Below are positions 6,050-8,404 of a DNA stretch of 8,404 nucleotides, piece after piece (the stretch's first letter is position 1; each line of letters begins with the position of its first letter). The stretch is from Pseudomonadota bacterium (lineage in GTDB: Bacteria; Pseudomonadota; Gammaproteobacteria; Pseudomonadales; Halieaceae). A program made the position numbers and the translations under genes. Below the pieces are notes generated by a model. It did not search any database. It was given only the letters and a program-made list of their open reading frames with translations, and was not told the origin of the DNA. Where the stretch lies: the NCBI GenBank assembly GCA_030591305.1, contig JAUVBI010000134.1:1-8404 (forward strand). Direction: 5' to 3'.

Positions 6050-8230
6050 TCAATTTTTGGCATTCTTCGCCTTAGCCTCCCGCCTCCGCCCATGCAAAAC
6101 CGGCTCCGTATACCCATTAGGCTGCTCTCTCCCCAAAAATACCAGGTCACAAGCCGCCTGAAAGGCAATACTATCAGTAAAATTGGGAGCCATTGCCCGA
6201 TATAGCGGGTCGCTTACATTTTGCTGGTCAACCACGGCCGCCATTCGCTGCAGGGTTTCTCTCACCTGCTCCTCACTGCAAACCTCATGGCGCAACCAGT
6301 TGGCAAGATGTTGGCTGGAAATTCGCAAAGTGGCTCTATCTTCCATTAAACCGACATTGTTAATGTCGGGAACGGTGGAGCAACCCACACCCTGATCAAT
6401 CCAGCGCACCACATAGCCGAGAATGCCCTGGGCATTATTGTCGAGCTCCCGCTGAATCTCCTCGGCACTGAGGCCCTGCGCGCCCTTCAGTGGAATGGTG
6501 ATGACGTCGTCCAGTTTGGCGCGGGGTCGCGACTTTATTTCATCCTGCCGTTCTCTTACATTTACCATGTGATAGTGCATAGCATGCAGGGTGGCGGCGG
6601 TGGGAGAGGGTACCCAAGCGGTGTTGGCTCCGGCCTGGGGGTGGCCGATTTTGGTTTTCATCATTTCGGCCATCAGGGCAGGCATGGCCCACATACCTTT
6701 ACCTATTTGTGCCTTTCCCTGCAGGCCACACTGCAGACCGATATCGACGTTCCAGTCCTCGTAGGCGTTGATCCAGGCCTCACCCTTCATCGCGCCCTTG
6801 GGGGTCATTGCGGCCGCTTCCATGCTGGTGTGAATTTCATCTCCGGTGCGGTCCAGGAAGCCGGTGTTAATAAAGACCACGCGCTGTTTTGCCCGACGAA
6901 TACATTCTTTCAGGTTGATGGTGGTGCGGCGCTCCTCATCCATGATGCCGAGTTTGATGGTGTTGCGGGCCAGCCCCAGTACATCCTCAATTCGGTCAAA
7001 GAGGTCGCAGGTGAAGCTTACTTCCTCGGGGCCGTGCATTTTGGGTTTAACAATATAGACATTGCCCTGACGCGAGTTTTTCTTGTCGCCCGAGCCGCGG
7101 ATGTCGTGCAGGGCAATCATGGTGGTAAACAGACCGTCCATGATGCCCTCGGGGATTTCTCGTCCCTCGCTGTCCAGTATGGCCTCATTGGTCATTAGGT
7201 GGCCGACGTTGCGTATAAAAAGCAGGCTGCGTCCGGGGAGGGTCAGGTTGTCGCCATTGGCACCGATATACTCGCGGTCGGGGTTGAGCGTGCGTTGTAC
7301 GGCCTTGCCCCCCTTGTTCAGGGTTTCGCTCAGGTCGCCTTTCATCAGACCCAGCCAGTTAGAGTAGACGACTGCCTTGTCCTGCGCATCCACCGCGGCG
7401 ATAGAGTCCTCGCAATCCGCGATAGTGGTAATAGCTGATTCCAGTACCAGGTCCGCAATGCCTGCGGGGTCGGTAGCGCCAATGGTACTCAGTGGGTCGA
7501 TCTGGATATCAATATGCAGACCATTATGGCGCAGCAGTATACTCACCGGTGCATTGGCTTCGCCGGTATAGCCGCGAAACTGCCCGGGGTCGAGCAGGGA
7601 GGCGATTTGGCCGTCCTCAAGGACAAGCTGCAGGGCGTTGTTGGCCACAGTATAGGCTTTGGCCTGGGAGTGATTCCCGATCGACAGCGGACAGTGGCTA
7701 TTGAGAAAGTCTCTGGCGTAGGCGATGACCTTGTCACCGCGCACGGGGTTATAGGCACCGGCACGTTCTGCGCCATCGTCTTCAGAAATAACGTCAGTGC
7801 CATAGAGCGCATCGTAAAGGCTTCCCCAGCGGGCGTTGGCAGCATTCAGGGCGTAGCGGGCATTCATCACCGGCACGACCAGTTGTGGGCCTGCCATAGA
7901 CGTAATTTCTTCATCGACGCCGCTGGTTTCAATGGCGAAATCCTCACCCTCTGGCAGTAAATAGTCGATTTTCTCCAAAAAAGCACGGTAAGCCGCGCGA
8001 TCATAGTCAGCGCCGGGGTTGTTATGGTGCCAGTTATCGATGGTGGCCTGCATGTTGTCCCGCACCGCCAGGAGAGCCCGATTTCTGGGGCCGAATTCCT
8101 CCAGAATGGATGACAGTCCCCGCCAAAAATCCTCCGGACTGACACCGGTGCCGGGGGCGATTTTCTGCTCCAGCAGATCGTGAAGTACGGGAGATATTTG
8201 CAAATTTGCTTTTTGGATGCGGTCGGTCAT
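6050..8230 (-). CDS. glcB: Malate synthase G
   Basis: 726 residues from the chosen start, against 723 for E. coli GlcB. It condenses glyoxylate with acetyl-CoA to (S)-malate in the cytoplasm as a Mg-dependent monomer, in the glyoxylate shunt or glycolate use. Catalytic residues known from the E. coli enzyme are present: R340 (FIRNVG), the metal ligands E432 (MDEERR) and D460 (FLDRTGDE), the general base D631 ([11 protein letters not shown]) and C617. [20 protein letters not shown] (113-132) and [17 protein letters not shown] (534-550) are further family blocks. The start at 8230 has AAGGA (8243-8239) eight bases upstream and matches the family N-terminus. An in-frame ATG at 8305 would add 25 residues unlike any malate synthase, and the one at 8248 has no good ribosome binding site. 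No glc operon genes or isocitrate lyase are in the window, so it appears monocistronic here. A TATAGT -10-like hexamer (8275-8270) could start a leader of about 33 nt, but no -35 box is visible. Confidence 0.97.
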   Translation of the reverse strand: MTDRIQKANLQISPVLHDLLEQKIAPGTGVSPEDFWRGLSSILEEFGPRNRALLAVRDNMQATIDNWHHNNPGADYDRAAYRAFLEKIDYLLPEGEDFAIETSGVDEEITSMAGPQLVVPVMNARYALNAANARWGSLYDALYGTDVISEDDGAERAGAYNPVRGDKVIAYARDFLNSHCPLSIGNHSQAKAYTVANNALQLVLEDGQIASLLDPGQFRGYTGEANAPVSILLRHNGLHIDIQIDPLSTIGATDPAGIADLVLESAITTIADCEDSIAAVDAQDKAVVYSNWLGLMKGDLSETLNKGGKAVQRTLNPDREYIGANGDNLTLPGRSLLFIRNVGHLMTNEAILDSEGREIPEGIMDGLFTTMIALHDIRGSGDKKNSRQGNVYIVKPKMHGPEEVSFTCDLFDRIEDVLGLARNTIKLGIMDEERRTTINLKECIRRAKQRVVFINTGFLDRTGDEIHTSMEAAAMTPKGAMKGEAWINAYEDWNVDIGLQCGLQGKAQIGKGMWAMPALMAEMMKTKIGHPQAGANTAWVPSPTAATLHAMHYHMVNVRERQDEIKSRPRAKLDDVITIPLKGAQGLSAEEIQRELDNNAQGILGYVVRWIDQGVGCSTVPDINNVGLMEDRATLRISSQHLANWLRHEVCSEEQVRETLQRMAAVVDQQNVSDPLYRAMAPNFTDSIAFQAACDLVFLGREQPNGYTEPVLHGRRREAKAKNAKN

Positions 8231-8404
8231 GGCGCCTGTCCTTGTCATAATGTTACTGCGGTTCCCCTGACTATAGGGTAATAGACAGAGGCCAGGGCAG
8301 ACCAAAGGCTGCCCCTGATGGAAATAAGTCTAGAGGGGAGGGTTAAATTTAGCTAATTTATCGTTTCTATCACCGTCATTCTCCCGCTGAATGTTCTAGG
8401 CGCC
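8231..8404 (-). promoter_or_regulatory. glcB upstream region (promoter side, to window end)
   Basis: No coding sequence is supported in these 174 bases. On the - strand the glcB ribosome binding site is at 8243-8239 and a TATAGT -10-like hexamer at 8275-8270. Further upstream, 8341-8372 is AT-rich and could be an UP element or regulator site. No recognisable sigma-70 -35 box or sigma-54 site was found, so the promoter itself is not located with confidence. Confidence 0.35.
8293..8317. repeat. Small inverted repeat upstream of glcB
   Basis: GGGCAG (8295-8300) pairs with CTGCCC (8309-8314) across an 8-nt loop. Two further pairs (CA at 8293-8294 with TG at 8316-8317) form if C8315 is bulged. 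There is no T-run on either side, so it does not look like a terminator for glcB or for a gene entering from the right. It lies just upstream of the -10-like hexamer and could be an operator or chance symmetry. Confidence 0.35.

Noticed and set aside
6569..7198. 209-residue open frame antisense to glcB
   Set aside because: It lies wholly inside a certain gene on the other strand, has a low-complexity G/H-rich composition typical of a shadow frame, and resembles no family I recognise.
8228..8305. Longer malate synthase start at 8305
   Set aside because: The extra N-terminus does not match the family, while the ATG at 8230 has a well-placed AAGGA and gives the standard length.
8293..8317. Hairpin near the right end as a terminator of a gene entering from outside
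   Set aside because: No T-run follows it on either strand.
8231..8404. GGCGCC at both ends of the glcB upstream region as possible flanking repeats
   Set aside because: A 6-bp palindrome is too short to be meaningful, and the second copy is at the arbitrary window edge.

Overview
The window looks like chromosomal DNA from a gammaproteobacterium, probably a marine or environmental one. The reasons are a divergent lrp/ald pair whose Lrp closely resembles the enterobacterial protein, a GlcB-type malate synthase that lines up with E. coli GlcB almost end to end, ordinary AAGGA-type ribosome binding sites and moderate GC content. The genus cannot be fixed from the sequence alone. There is no phage, insertion sequence, CRISPR array, tRNA or rRNA.

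Left part (1-4170, + strand): a tight three-gene operon that enters from the left edge. The first gene is cut at its 5' end. The first two genes are tandem paralogs: polytopic membrane proteins with a C-terminal soluble, TPR-like domain. The complete copy has the layout of TMTC-like GT-C glycosyltransferases. They overlap by ATGA. The third gene starts directly after the second stop codon and encodes a membrane-anchored GT2 glycosyltransferase of the polyprenyl-phosphate sugar synthase type. The simplest reading is a cell-envelope glycosylation module, in which the GT2 enzyme loads a sugar on a lipid carrier and the two GT-C-like proteins use it outside the membrane. The acceptor is unknown. 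This is the least described part of the window.

Middle part (4173-5997): lrp (- strand) and ald (+ strand) diverge from an AT-rich control region of about 200 bp. That region holds three AATAGCT direct repeats spaced 21 and 63 bp apart. It also holds a perfect 10-bp inverted repeat flanking the ald ribosome binding site and running into the ald start codon. Lrp probably controls ald, and perhaps itself, from here. lrp converges on the GT2 gene with only 2 bp between the stop codons.

Right part (6007-8404): ald and glcB converge on a shared hairpin terminator. glcB (- strand) encodes malate synthase G with all catalytic residues. Its upstream region runs to the window end and holds one small hairpin but no other gene. 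Ald supplies pyruvate from alanine and GlcB condenses glyoxylate with acetyl-CoA, so the right half concerns carbon and amino-acid catabolism and is functionally separate from the glycosylation operon.
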